Positions 12,701 through 27,700 of a stretch of DNA of 64,000 nt are shown piece after piece. The position numbers and the translations under genes are program-made. The stretch is from positions 20,150,488-20,214,487 of the forward strand of contig OZ029917.1 of NCBI GenBank assembly GCA_964023275.1, in the 5' to 3' direction. This DNA is from Norana najaformis (lineage: Eukaryota; Annelida; Clitellata; Crassiclitellata; Hormogastridae). The notes beneath the pieces were generated by a model, which ran no database searches, was not told the origin of the DNA, and worked only from the letters and a program-made list of their open reading frames with translations. Every line of letters begins with the position of its first letter. The first letter of the stretch is position 1.

Positions 12701-15700
12701 CTAAAGTAAAATTGGAAAAGTTTCAAAAGGCAATGATTGAGTAATCAAAAATAAACCACTGTTTTTCCAAGAAACTTCAACAGTCACACATTCAAGATTT
12801 AATGCCTTTTTTGAAGTGTCCATGATATTAAAAACAGGATTTAAAAAACATCACTTACATATTTATCAACTGCATAAGTTTATGAAAATTTAACATATAC
12901 GACATATTTAAATATTATTTATACAAGATTATGTAAGCCTTTGTGATTCCTGCCACTGTTAGAAGTGATACTAACACGTACAACACTTAACTTATGATGC
13001 TTATTTTTTCATAATTAAAAAAACTCTCAATTTGTAAAAGAATTTTAAAACAATGATATGCCTTGAAACACATTTAAAGACTAAGGCATAGACTGAGGCA
13101 GGTCCTAAGACAAAACCGACAACAGGCAGTTCTAAGTCTGAGGCACCATTGCTCAGAAACTGCATAAAATCTGAGGCAGTCTTTATGAATACTCTGACAA
13201 TAGGCTCAGAACAAGTGAACACTGTGAAAATAGTAAATTGAACACCACTCTGAATGAAACCACCCATATGTTTGGCCTCAGCATAGTCATGACCACAGCC
13301 AACTTTTTCCGCTAAGACAATAGCAATTACTAAACTTCTCACAACAACAACATCCATGGACATTTTGAAGTCATACCTGTTCACTGTTACCAGCACCATT
13401 GTCCCATCTGACACAGGCTCCATGATATACAGCCTTGCATGGAAGTTTGTAGGCACCAGTTTTGACAACGTTTCCATAGCCGATGCCCTGAGGCCAAGAC
13501 GTTTGGCATTCAGCCTGGAGCCCACTTCCAGCTGCAATCAAGAGACTCTTAGAGACGGCCGTTCGGGCCAAGTTCAGATCCTTCTCAGTACTGTCAAATA
13601 TGGCATCAACCTGCCAAAGAACAAATTTCATACTGAAACAGAATTAAAAATTAGTCATAACATTAGACACTACAAAGTCACCATTGTGGGCTGATGTAAA
13701 AGAACAGCACTCGTGGATGCAGCTCAGAGTTGCAATTTCATTGTGCTTCCATTCACATTTTCATCTCATGATCATCTCGTTTAAATCATTAAGACTACAG
13801 CTTGATGCACAACGGAACTTCAATTCTGCAGATCTTCGTCCCTGTAACTCTTACCAACAAGGAGCACCTTTCAGCACTGGCTTTTCCAAGTTTACACAGA
13901 TGATCACTACTGAGATATAGGTGTAAGTGACAAAAGGTGGTGCAAAAGAGAAGCATTGTGCTATTAATATTAATTTAATAGTATTAATAAAAAGACATGC
14001 CATGTTCACATCTCACCATACCTTATAAAGTAACATCTGTAACATCAGCGAAATAATTTTAAAATATCACAGCATAACCTAGGGTAGTCCAAAGATACAT
14101 GTAAGAAAATACACTTTGCAAAGCAGTAGGTGAATGGTACAAGTACTCAGATTGTGCCAGGAAACATAAATGAACCGATATTTGAAAAATGTTCAAGAAT
14201 CGTGGGAGAGAAAATGAACAGCTCACAACCACCAAGAAAGAAATGCATCAACGAAAGACATATATACATCATCATATATGGTATAAAAAGACCTTAAATG
14301 ATAATGATCATATATTTCCGTAACTGAACTTCACCTTAGCATTGGCAATTGAGCCTCGAATGAGAGAAACGGTGATTCCCTCTGGCGTCTTCAAAGAATT
14401 AGTGCCACTTCTTGATGCCTGACTGTTAGATCCTGTCTGAGCCTTGCCACGTGGTCTTCTCCCAGAACTGTTTCTTCCTGGCCCTTTAAAAAGATTTGCA
14501 TCTTGCTAGCACTAATGACATTTGCAACAGACCTGACTAACAGATATTTTCAACATTAACAACCAATTACTGTCACAACTCATTTTTATCATGACCAATG
14601 ATTATAGAAGTAGATATGAATTCTGATGTATTGTCTGGTGATACGTACACTGGTCTCATTCTCACTGACATTTACATAATGTACACTCTCGTGATATATA
14701 CTCCTGGCCCCATGTTTTTGGACATTGACATTTACTGCAGATCTGTCATTCCCATATTAGAATTTGTTGCTGTAGAAGTATGATTTAACTATAAAGATTT
14801 AATAAACTATTTTCTACAACATTTCAACCTCAACATGATGCAGTTGACAGCTGTTTGATAAAGTTTGCGTTTCAAAGTTTATTAATGAACTTGGAAGCCT
14901 CTTGCAAATGTCTGGCAACTTTGAAAATGGATAAAAACAACACAATGAGCAAGGCAAAATGATGGAACACACTGAAGCAACCTATCAGGCAGAGTCACAT
15001 TAATCATGGTCCATCTTGCTACAGTTCATGCACTAACAAGTAGAGGAGCAGAAACAATTAGAAGACAAGCTCTGTGAGTAATGATGCGCTGTGGAGGAAC
15101 ATTTTTCCCTCCTTTTACATGCAACCTTTTTATGGCAACCAGTTAAGTCTCCCATTGTCGTTTAGACCTCTCTTGCAGTCCAACCAACAGGCAACACATT
15201 CTCCACAAACCAGCAAACGTTATTCTGCTGTCTGGTACTCCGAACATGGCTGAATTTACACCAGATATTCTTTCATGGAATGCAAAACATTATTATTGCT
15301 TCCACTTTTCACATGTCGCCAGCAACCCAGTGAGTCATTTAAATATATCTTCATAGCACTGAGGCAAGCATATATCTGATCATTCCATTGCCAGCTGATT
15401 ACCAAGACCCCACCATTAAACCACATAAATTTTATTGGTACGGCTAAGGTCTAAAGGGCCATGACAGGCCAGCACTTGTCCATGTGAGTATTGATGCAAA
15501 TGAAGTTCAGCTCTTAGCCTTTCTGGATACCCAGGTGCAAACATCAACATTCTGCCAAAGAAATCCCTGTCATAGTTTGGGATCAGTTGAAGGGCTCTTC
15601 AACCAGCAGACATCACCAACGTGATGTACAATGGAAGGCATGATTTCTCACAGGGATTTTTCAAGGTCAGGGTCAGCATAGATAAGTAAACCATAACAGG

Positions 15701-18700
15701 CTAAACATATGTCCAAAAAGGAGCTACACAATTCCTATTTTCAGACATCAGATGTGAGATGCTAGGAATAATCTCTCAATTCCTTCTCACAAAGTGCAGG
15801 CAGTCACATCAACAACAATATCCAATGTCTTAAAGATGACCAACTCAATGGAGGGAGATCTATCTCCAGAAGGTATGAAGAGCATTCATGGGGAATATAC
15901 TTTACAGCCAGCAGAAGCAAGCACAAAATCAAGCACATACTCGTATCATAGATAAAGTCGTGTCTCCACTGGAGAATCTGTGGTCAAGTGAATTCAGGCC
16001 TCTTGAAGTGGGGGACATATTTAAGTTGGGTTCTAGATCTATCGACAAAGCAATGGTCTTCAGTTGGTGACAATGTCCAAGCCAGACAGCAAAATTACAT
16101 GTTGAAGATGCCAAGTGGAAAGGTCCTTTGGTGCAACCAACAACAGTCTATCTGGCTGAAGATGGACAGTCACCACCCACTAATCAGTCACCACCCACAG
16201 GGGGACTTAACCTAAGGATACAGCAGTTCCTGGGAAAAGAGTCCACTTCAAAGAGACTGTTGAGACATTAGAATTTACTTGAGACCCACAACCAAAGGGA
16301 AGCCCCCAAAATATATATCAAACTCCAAAAAATTCCTGAATGGGAAGTTGATGCATATTATAGTGATATATACTCAGATCTCATGCCTACAGACATATGA
16401 CATTTCCTCTTGTGATATATACTCTGGTCCAGTGCTTCTGGACATTGACATTTACTGCAGATCTGCCTTTTCAGAGTAGAAATTTTAACTGTGTTGCACC
16501 AGGTAAAATAAATATTGAAACGTCTACAAAATATTTTAACAGTAATAAAACCTTAATAGAAAGAAAACAAATTTAAAGAAAAATAATACAATTACCTGAA
16601 GAAGGTCCAGAAAATGCTGATGGGGTCAAAGCAAAATCACTTGAGAACTCAGTGAATGCACTTCGTAAAATATCAAGCGAATCCTGCATGCCGTTGACAA
16701 TATGCACCTCAGAGACACACTTTGAAATCCTCAGGAAATCTGTGATTGTCCTGATAATGATCATTGCAGCTTTCTTCTTGGGAAACTTGAATATGCCACA
16801 ACTGAGGAAAGGCAGTGATACTGACCGATAATATCTACTCTCAGCCTCACATAATGCTGCTTTAACAGCTGCTTCAAGGTCCTTCTCTTCACCACTTTTG
16901 CCGTCCTTCCATATAGGTCCAACAGTGTGGATGACAGACTTGTGTGGGAGACTGCCACCAGCCACTGAGACATAGACAAATCCAGGATGAATCTCTCCTT
17001 TATTTTTGACATGCTGTCGGCACTCTTCTTCTAATCTTGGGTCTCCTAAAACAAAACACAGCTTCACAGGTCACAGAAAGCCTGAAAAGTAAATTACTTT
17101 AAATTTAAAAATATCTCAACACAGAACCATTTTCAGTACAGGTCTAAACTGCCTCACACCAATTTAATTGTAATCGTAATCTCAAGATTACTACAGTACC
17201 CAATGAAAGCTAAGTCACGGGAACCAGTCTATTCACAGGTGCTCAGTCAAAACAAAATCGATAGGCAGGAGGGTTTGGTTCCAGGTCAAGACAGATGGCT
17301 ACAGTGGATGGTATTTGGAATTGAACTGGAAAGTGAGATAAGGGAAAGCGGAAGATTCAGGATAGGATTTGTGACTGTGCCCGTGAAAACCCTCAAAAAG
17401 ACGGAAAAGTTAATTTGCTAGAAACGTGCTCAGATGGCAAGCAGGCATAAAATTGGGTCAAAATGAGTTCTTTGCACATTTATATTCCTTGAGTTAATTA
17501 TCAAATTGTAAGTCCTTACTTAGAATTTTGCTGTATAAGCATTTTTTCAATTTTATTATGATTCCCTGTAACAAAACTTGATTTAACATGTCCCCTTGGT
17601 GCCTTAATTTGAAGTCATGTGCATGAATTATTATGCAAATGAACAAGTCATGTAAATATTCATCTTAACTATTTTATTAGACATTTCATTGACAGCTGCC
17701 TCATAGGCATACGAACATGCTCCAAGTTACCTCACTCGTAAGCATTCACAATCCCTATCACAGCGAATTAATTCAGGTGGATCATAGTTATGGTAAACTT
17801 TAACTCACAATTTCTCAAAACTATCCATGAAGAGACCAACACCTTTAAAAATTTTAAATGTTTACAATTTGCGACAGAAACATGCATTTTCTCTTAAATA
17901 TTCAGCAGTTCCAGCCCAATCCAGTGCAATATCAAACTCAGTTTTGATTTTTTTCGACTTTGTGAGGGTTTTCTCAGGCAGGGTCACATTTTCACACATA
18001 ACCTAGGTAACTTGGTTGTACTGAGATCACTCAGGAGTAATAAAATTATTGGGCTGGCTTTACCTTCCACTATCCAAGTTTAAAACTCTCATAAATGCAG
18101 AGAAGACTAATAGAACCTTGAAAATTTTAAACGCAGATGCAGCCACTACATGTAGCAAAACTGTTTTCTTCTCTGTTGGGTTCTTTAGAGCTATTATATA
18201 CCAAAGGAATTGACCGATGACACTCCAACTAAAAACTTATGTGTTCAAAAGCAAATCCCAGTATGTTAGGGAAATGCTTAGGGAAGCAGTCTGCCAACAT
18301 TACTGAACTGAATAAAAATAAACTTGTTCTAAATTACTTATATTTGTAAAATAACAAATTACTTGTTTTGAACTGCTTATATCTCTTCTTAAATAAATTA
18401 AATAAACAAAATAAGTTTCTCAGGGTTGTTTAGACTTGCCTCAGACTCAAAGCAAATAACTTGATCTGAATTTGCTCTTTAAAATACACTAATTTTTTGC
18501 TCAGAATCACTTGGATTTGCAAATAAAATGAATTAAAATCAATTGCTCCAAATTGCTCAGGCAAGTTTAAAGTACTGGTAATGATTAAATGATTTTAATG
18601 ATTTCAAATGATTGAGTTTAAATGATCATATGATTAACTAGCTCTAAATTATTCATAACTGCCCTAAAGGCAAAAAGCCCTTGCTCAAACTTATTTGATT

Positions 18701-21700
18701 TGCTTCAAAAAGAATTAAAATTAGTTGTTCTGAATTACTTAGATTTTCTTCCTACAAGAATCAAAATAACTTCCTAAGCATTCCTTAGATTAGCTCCAAA
18801 TAACTAAATAAATAAATCCAAATAACTAGATGTAAATAGCCTAGATCAGTTTTAATGGTGCTCTAAAATCATTTTCTCTACTCATCAGTAGATTTGCTAT
18901 TAAAATTTTATTAATCGCATCCTTGAAATTGCTCAGACTGTACCTACAATTCCTCAAGTTCTCTGGTGGCCAACATTCTACCCTGGACTTAGCTGGCCAG
19001 ACCAGAGAGAAAGAGAGAGGAGACCGTAAACTCTCCAGATGGAGAGCTTACGGTGGTGCCCTGTCAGCCACTAAACGGGTTGAACTGCAACATTCCCCAT
19101 CACCGATCATTCTCTTTTAATGGAATCAACTTTCATCCACAGTATACACAGCAAACCGCTTAATAATTATGAAAATATAATTTACAGATTAGCAGTTATA
19201 GGCCCATTCCAAGCATGTGTGTCAGCTAGCTCCATTTAGGCACCTGCATGGTGGTGCCTACCGGTAGATTGGCACTCTGGGCCTTAGCCTCTCAAAGTTA
19301 AAACTGTGTTGCCACCGCTGGTTAACACTGGCCATAGGTAAATTGACTCATATCAATTTCAGGTGACTTGTAAGTTTTAAAAAATCTGACAGATCAGTTT
19401 AAAGATTAAATTAGAAGTGTCCTGTCAGTAGTATCCTTCTGTGTAAACACTGAACATGGCTGCCTGGTATGACCTTGCAAGTGTGCAGTTTCAGATTGGT
19501 TTTGTCAGTTTAATTTAGTTTTTTTGCCAGCATAGTCAATTGAATTTTCTACAAATTTATGTTCACATTATCTTGGTCACATGATACAACCCGATGCAAT
19601 TTTAGCTTGAAAGACATAATATAAATTCATCAGAATACCAATTAATTAGTCAGCCATTCTAACAAACAGTCAAACAATCAAGTCATTCAGCCAAATAATC
19701 AGTCAGTAGTATGCTTACAGTATCATTCATTCAGGCAATGATCACATATGATAAATTCAGTCAAAATGCAATCATACCTGCTTTTGCTATTGCTCTGGCA
19801 ACTCCACTTATATGATCCAGCCTTGAGTTGGCTGCGTTAACAACAGTGTCGGTCTTATCTTTGGTGATATCCCCAAGAACAAGCTTTACAACCTTCCCAG
19901 AAGCCCTGTGCTGAGCACTCGCATAAATGACTGGATCAGAGTAAATTTTACTCTTAATGTCACCTTTTTCTTCATCAGCAGTCTTGATCACAACTTTATG
20001 TTTTGAACCAATTCCAAGAAGTAACAGACTATTGGAAAGAAAAAATTTCACTGCTCCCTGCTTTAGGACTGGAAAGTCTCTAGAACATACAGTCGTCAAG
20101 AACTCCTTCACTCTAGCCACACCCTGCTCAAGTGCCAGTTTTTGACCACGGATGGAGAAGCCACATTCACCTGAACTAGACAGACATTCTTTCATTTCAG
20201 CTGGCTTAATGCTCTCCCTCAACTGTTCCAGTGCTGAACTACCATGTGTCTTCAGAACCTCCATTTTACCCTTGGGTAGTGTGATAAATGTCTCATAGTG
20301 TGCAATACCACTAATGAAGTTCTTAATTCGCTGTGAAATGGCAGCAATGTCACTTTTCTTTGATACAAAAGTTACTGATGCATTAGACTCTGACAATTCG
20401 AGCAGTGGAAAATCTTTGGAAAGACAAGCCTTGTACGTCGTCCAATCCTTCTTTCTGAGAACCTCCCTCATTGGTTCATCAAGATCAATACTCTTTTCAG
20501 CAACTTCTGAAATGAGTAAGTCATATGCACGATCAAGCTGCTTTTTATCTATACTGTACAGCATCACATCCCTCTTCCGCACTTCATAAGTTGCTATCAC
20601 GTTACTCTTTGTGAAACATTCGTGAATACGATTCCTCATTGCAACCTTGTTCAGAGCTTTTGGAAATGCATCTGATTCTGACTTGAAGTCAACTAATTTT
20701 TCTGACAGGTTGCTTGCAATTTCTAGAATTTTCAACTTTGTCTGACGGACTGCCTGTGGCTGGCCAATGATATTAAAACCTTTTCCTGATTCTTCAAACC
20801 TGATATCTTTCTTATCATGAAAGAAATCCATGGCTTTAACTAAGTAAGCCTGATGTGGCCTTAAAGATGCAGATTCTTTGATTTCCTTCTTGGATCGGTC
20901 AAGTTCCTCTTCCAACTCAATTTTAATATCTCTAGCCAATTTCTCAAACTTGTCTGCATGTGTAGCAATTCCAGAATAAAACAAAACATGTCGCTGATCA
21001 TCAAACTCTGTGAGCAGCAGCTGGGTTTCCTTTTGATTTACTTCTCCACTAACTCTGTCCTTGAAACATTTCCAGATTTCATCCAAAACATTCATTTCTC
21101 CATACTTAACATTGCTAAATTCATTTATGAGGAAATCCTCACAATCTAATTTCCATTTCTGAATCACCTGGAAAGCATTAGGATCATTGGAGTCAACTAT
21201 ACAGCGTAAGGTCATCCGATTTCCATCAAACTGTGGCCACATCAAAAAGCATTTTCGTTTCTTCAGACAATGTTCAATGTGTTTCTTTTGGTGAGGAGTC
21301 AGCAGGAAGCGCAAAATTTCTCTGTCACACTCCATTTTAAAATCTGGAGGAATTGGAAGGGCTGGCAAAGAGCCATCAAAACCAGGTGGAAAAATTCCAA
21401 GGCATGGGCAGTAGAGCTGGATGTCAAGATCATGCCCATTAAATTTATGCTTCTTTGATAAAACCTTTTGAAGAGCTGTAAAAACAGATTTAGTAGGAAG
21501 TATAATTTAAATTCACAAAATAAAATCATTTACAACACAAACAAAATTCACTTGCATCTACCACAGCTCATTTCTGAGCAATGAAGACTGACAGTTGAAT
21601 GAGTTGGTTGATGTTGCAAAGCCACCAGGGAAAAAGTCCGGACAGAAGGTGACGACAAAGCATGATCACAGAAACAACATCAAAGAGCCAAAACTAGAAA

Positions 21701-24700
21701 AGTAGTCCAACAGCACTGGCAAAAAATGACTTATGAAAAAATCTAGGTGGTATACAGAACAATCAAACGCTTTTAGGTATAAAATGAATTTATTAGACTT
21801 TTCAACAGCATAAAGAAGACAAGTTTATGTGCCCCTCAAAAAGCTGCTATCGGATAAGTAAGATTAGTGCATCTGACAGGTTTAAAAAAGGCACTACATA
21901 ATTTTAGTATATATACATATATGCATACAACTAAAAACAAAACTATATGAAAAAAACTCAGTAGGTGTCTCAACAATAATGTATTCAATGGCACAATATT
22001 GGAAAAGTTCTACTTACATCTGTTAACTCCAGGCATAAAAGTTAGCAATTAATAACTACCAATTAAACTCTGCTAGATCGTGTCTTAATGTCTTTTCGTG
22101 GCTGACTGACTAAAAACTTAACTGACAAAATGACAGCTACCAGTATATGCATATCCTGAATGATGAAAACTTCTGAAATTATGTCCACATATTATGCATG
22201 CAACTGAACAGTTCTAAAGTGTCTTCTAAGAACCTCTCAAAGGCACTCCTTGCTAACCTAAAAGATGCCACAGTTCATTGTGGACAACAAGTTTATCTGC
22301 TGGCAAATGATTGGAAAATTCACTACTGGCAGTTTATGACTGATTGAATGACTCAAGTCACTAGATTGGTAAAATATACTGACTTCAAACTGTTGACTGG
22401 CTGGAAAAAATAAGTTACTCACCATCTCGTTCAGCAAATTCTATAATGGCATGACTGCCCTCAATGAAATCTACGATCTTGAGGTTGCCTCCACCATTTT
22501 TCGGACTTTCAAAGTACAATTCAAGATTCTCCTGACTCAGTTTTCCAATGGAATGAACCTGGATGCATTTCGTGATCTGAACTCTCTGCACTGAGATCAT
22601 TTTTCCTTGAAAAGGACGACTGCATATGATTGTCTTCACATTTTCATAGTCTGTAATGAATGGCAAGTCTGATTACAGATGACAAGTATAATATACAACA
22701 TTATGCACAATTTAATATATATGATGTATATAAGCCAGTTCACATGTAAGGTGAGCCCCAATTTAAGCCCAAAACATCATACAAATGAATAGGCATGCCC
22801 TAAAGTAATCACTGCCCCTCAATAATGTACAAGCATCAAACAGTGCATTATCTTCAGCTCCATCTCATAAAATGCTAATACTACATTTTGAAAAGGACTA
22901 AGTCATGCCAGTGGGAATGGACACAACACATATTTTGCCACTACCAATTCCACGATGGGCTTTGTCAGATTTTTGTCTTTGGTAGTCCACATTTTATCTG
23001 AAACATGTATAATTAACTGGAACCTATGGTATCAGAATTTATGAGTTTTATGCACCTGTAACATGTCACATAATGTAGCTATTATGAAAATCTATCCAAG
23101 CGATCACAGCAAAAAGTCACTCTGCATTTAAGCAATCACTATACTTGTCTATGAGAATAGATTACATAAATCTGCAATTGCTAAACCTATTAGTTTGAAT
23201 AAATATTGTAATATATGATTATGCCTGAGAAAACCTTCACAAAGTCAGCCGATGGACATATGGCGTGTTAACAACAAGTAGGAAAAAAACAAAACTGGAT
23301 TTGATAATACACTTGATTGGGCTGGCATTGCTACATAATTAGACGAAAACTGCAGGTTTCTATCACGAATAGTAAAAGAGGTACAGTCCTTCAAGGATGT
23401 AGGTGTCTCTTTGTTGCTATTTTTGAGAAATCACAAGTTAAAGTTCACCATAACTACGACCTGACCTAAGTCACTGTGTCTAGAGGTTGTGAATGTCAAG
23501 CAGAATAGCAAACTGGAGCATAACCATCTGCTTCTGAGACTGCCATTAATGAAGTTTCCATTAAAAATGGTTAAGATGAATATTTATGAATATTTACATG
23601 ACCTGGTCATTTGTGTAACAATATAGGCACACAAATTCAAATTAGGGCACTAAAGGGGTTACATTAAATTAACATTAAACTTAACATCAAATTAAGTTTT
23701 TGTTGCAGCACATCAATAATACTGAAAAAATACACTTCAAAATTCTACATAATTTAACACAGTTTAACATGTAAGACAACAAGGTATATAACTAAGCAAA
23801 GAACTTATTCTGACCTATAACACCCATCTTGTGCCTTCTTGCCTTCAGAACATGTTTCTTGCAAATTAACTTTCCCAACTTTGTGAGGGTTTTCAGACAT
23901 GGTCACATATGTTAAATAATTTTTACATGAATGTATTAATGCACTGCTAAAATCATGTTTTGGTAGAGCTATTATAAATAGAATGGTCATTCGCATAACA
24001 ACAGCTATGAAACAGAAATGTAGGTCTGACAAATTCTTTGCTGTAGAAGTAAAAAATCACAGATTATTTCCAAATATATATGGAAGTATTTAAACTTGCC
24101 TCTAAACACAAACATTCCAGTCACGTTTTCATTACATGAACTCTGAAGGTCTGTTTAGCTTAACATCCAAATGTTCATCTTGCTCACCCCATCTCACTCT
24201 GCCCATCCCCTGGGGTTCACGATATTTTGTGTATCTTCTTATTGAACTTTTCTATGTTACATGTGTGGTGGAACTTTGAACTGTGATATTTATCTAGTGT
24301 TTAGATAAGTAGTATTCTTAGGTTGCTTGCAAGTGTAAGGGTTAGATTATTAAGAATCTTAATTAATTTCTTTCCTGCCATGTTTATATTTTTGAGCATA
24401 TCCTCAAACTGCCTCAGATGTCCCAACTGGTTAAAAGGGGTTCAATAAAGCCATAGTCATCAGGGAAGCATCACAATAAAGCACAATGCAATTTGTCAAA
24501 CTTTTACATAACCAAATCATAAGTTGTTCATTAGTTGTTTTCAGGCCTTTTCTTATAGAATAAATTTCTCAGCTAATAGGCAGCCATACATGGTACACTG
24601 CTGTTTCTTGCCAAGAGGTTATAAATGTGCTTACCATTAATTAATGTTCCCAGCTGGAACAAACTAGATATCTTCCTTTCAAAGACACTTACTCCGGTAT

Positions 24701-27700
24701 ATTTAGACTAAAGGGAACAAGAGACTCAGGAAAGAAACAAGAACTGTAAAGAAAACAACTTGCAACAGCTTCATAAATCATATAAAATAAAACAATACCA
24801 CATTTCCAGTACACCTGTTAAACATTCTTACCTGGTTGTTTGGCATACTGAACCAGAGCCATGCCTGGACGACTACTGTATGTTATCTTCTTAACTGGTG
24901 CTTTTCCAGCTTTTTCTGCAAACTCTTGCAGTGTGTTCGAGTTAATCTTCAGTGTATCAAGTTTGGTGAAGAGCAGCTTATCTGGGTCAACTTCCTCCAA
25001 CGTCAGCAATGGAGGAGGGCGGCTAGGCATCAGTGGTTCCACCGTAAGCTTACAGCCTTCTAGCACATGATCCTTGCTATTTACACGCTTCACAACTGTA
25101 ACAACATTTTAACAGTTTCAGCTGCACTAACAACATCATATGTGCAATTAAGATGATACAACAATAAAGTAGCAATAATTAAAATAATTACGACGTAATA
25201 ATAAGGAAGTATGTTATAAAATAATGACAACAAAATTATAGCTATTTACACTTATTCAATAAAAATACTGTCATATCATAATTGACAGCATAACACAATA
25301 AAGAAGTGAAGATTATAATATAATATATAACAGTAGGATAAAAGCACATGAACTAATATATTATAACATAAATATAGCACATTCATATCTAAATAAGGCA
25401 AAAATCAAGATTAATACTGGTAAGGTAACTTAACGTGAATGACAACGGCATGCTAGAGATCCTAAAATAAGTTTACACGGAAATTCTGCACCAATTTGGA
25501 CCAGAAATCAACATCACACTGGAACAGTCCCATCTCTAGATCACATACGGGCCATTGTAAGGCAGATGGAGCCAGTCTGATTGATTGCCTGGGCCTGAAT
25601 GTGCAGCACAGTGGTCTATTGGTAACGCATTTGGTCAATGATCATGCAATTGCGGGTTCGACTCCGTGTAACGACCCTGGGCAAGTTGTTTGTGCACACC
25701 AGGCCTCTGTCACCAAGCAGTAAAATTTGGTACCAGTGTAAGCTTGGAAGTAAACAGCAAGTCTTGCGATGCACTAGCCCTTTGTCCAGGACCTTGGGAT
25801 TCATCCATTGCCGGTCCAAGGGCCTAAGAAAAAGAATTGAGTGCCTCCTCTATGTTTTACTTGTGGGATATGGGATACTTTACTTAACTGCATAAGCTGC
25901 CTATGGCAAGGAATCTGAAGCATTAACTTAGGCTGGACACAAAATCCACCTGTTTAAAGCTTACACACTACCAATCCTTTGTTATTGGTCTGAGACGTGG
26001 ATGCTCACATATGCCCTGGAGAAGAATCTGGTTGGTTGCCTTTCAACAAATGTGTCTGAGAACTCAGGATCCCACACAAAACCTACATGGCACACATCGG
26101 CTAGCATAGACAGCACTTTTGTTAGGCACACAAAAGGCGCTAAGTTAAGTGTCTAGAAAGATAACTAATCACAATGCAGTTGGTATGACCTTCTGGGTTT
26201 CTGAATGTGATGACAGCTGTTTGACTGCCTTCTTCGTAAAATAGCTCCTCAAAGATTTCTCCTCCAGATCTCTTTCTATTTTCAAAGTACATCTCGATCA
26301 CTTCCCTTGATGTTTCATGTTTGAAACCCTGGATCTTAACTGCAAAAGGTCCACCAACATCCGGCCAACTGTCAAGCAGGGTTGCTGTCAGCTTCACTTT
26401 GGACAACAGATGTTTACGTTTCTCAGCCACACGGGCAGCATCTATAATTAATTATAATTAGAAACACTAACTGAAAAAAATAAACACCATTTCAACAAAT
26501 TCTAACCTGTGTATTGGATTGAGCAAATTCTTTATTAATGATAGCTGTACCAATTTAGAACTTCATATCAAAGAAGGTAATGCCACAAAATTATTTTCAA
26601 AGTTTTCTGATTTAAATATGTTATGTTTTCAGAGGCCTCACAAAGCTCCAATAACTGCATCGATACACTGATTATTTTGTAAATATTGCATTAAATTCAC
26701 AACATATTCAGCACATTCATTAAAAAATCAAACTGAAATGAAGAAAGATTATCAATAAATGTCCTCTGTTAAGACAAATAATTATTGTAATTACATTGTA
26801 ACACTGTAATTGTAATTGAAGATTTATATAGCACCTCTTCAAGAGAGATTCATCAAGGTGATCCAGATCTAATGGCAGAATACCTGACAGAAAGAAATGG
26901 TTTCAAGCGCTTACAGAACAGAGGTAAAGAAAGACCAAGGAGCTCATATCAGAGGGTGCTAGGCAACCTGTTCCAGAAAGTTGGACCAACCGCAGCAACG
27001 CACATTAGAGAATAGTCAACAGGCACTCAGTACCCCAGGTTGTATATAAAAGTTTCTATTATATTGTTTGGTGAATGATAACCTTCAGCATGCCGATATA
27101 GAATAACTGCAGCATCCTTTGACAGGATTTGTATAGAGTCCACTGTTCCACCACCTGATCGTTTATTCTCAAAATAGAGTGTGAGGCTGTCCTTGCTCAG
27201 GTCCTTCAAGCAGCCACGAATCTCAACAGTACGAGACTTAACATGGTCTGCTTCGACTTTTCTCTCAGTTGTTTCAACAGTTGATTGTGAAGAGCACAGA
27301 GCAGTGACCGGCTTTCGAACGTTCATGACACTTTTGCCAAGTGTAATCTGTCCTTTTTCTATTACTTGCTCTGCAACTACAGGTGTCAGTGGCAATTTTT
27401 CAGTTTGATACACATGCAAACAATTCTACAACCACTAGAAATTTGTTGCAGTAATCAACAGTAAAAATCTACAAATGTTGAAAAAGTGACAAAAACACTT
27501 CATGGTATGGCATCTAGGCACAAAAGTACACTTTCAGCTCAGTTACCATTAGTGACCTGCAGCCCTAGATTTACAGAGATCAATTTCTTTGCAAATGGTC
27601 TATATGCAGTGTGCCGTGGCAATACTGGAATGGTTCAAACATTGATTCTTCTACAATACAATACAACTGGAATTTGATCATGTCCCTTACATAGTTCAGA

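Noticed and set aside
13001-13537. Minus-strand frame of 178 codons overlapping exon 14 in another frame
   Set aside because: The frame that continues macrodomain 2 is the other one; this has no domain and ignores good splice sites.
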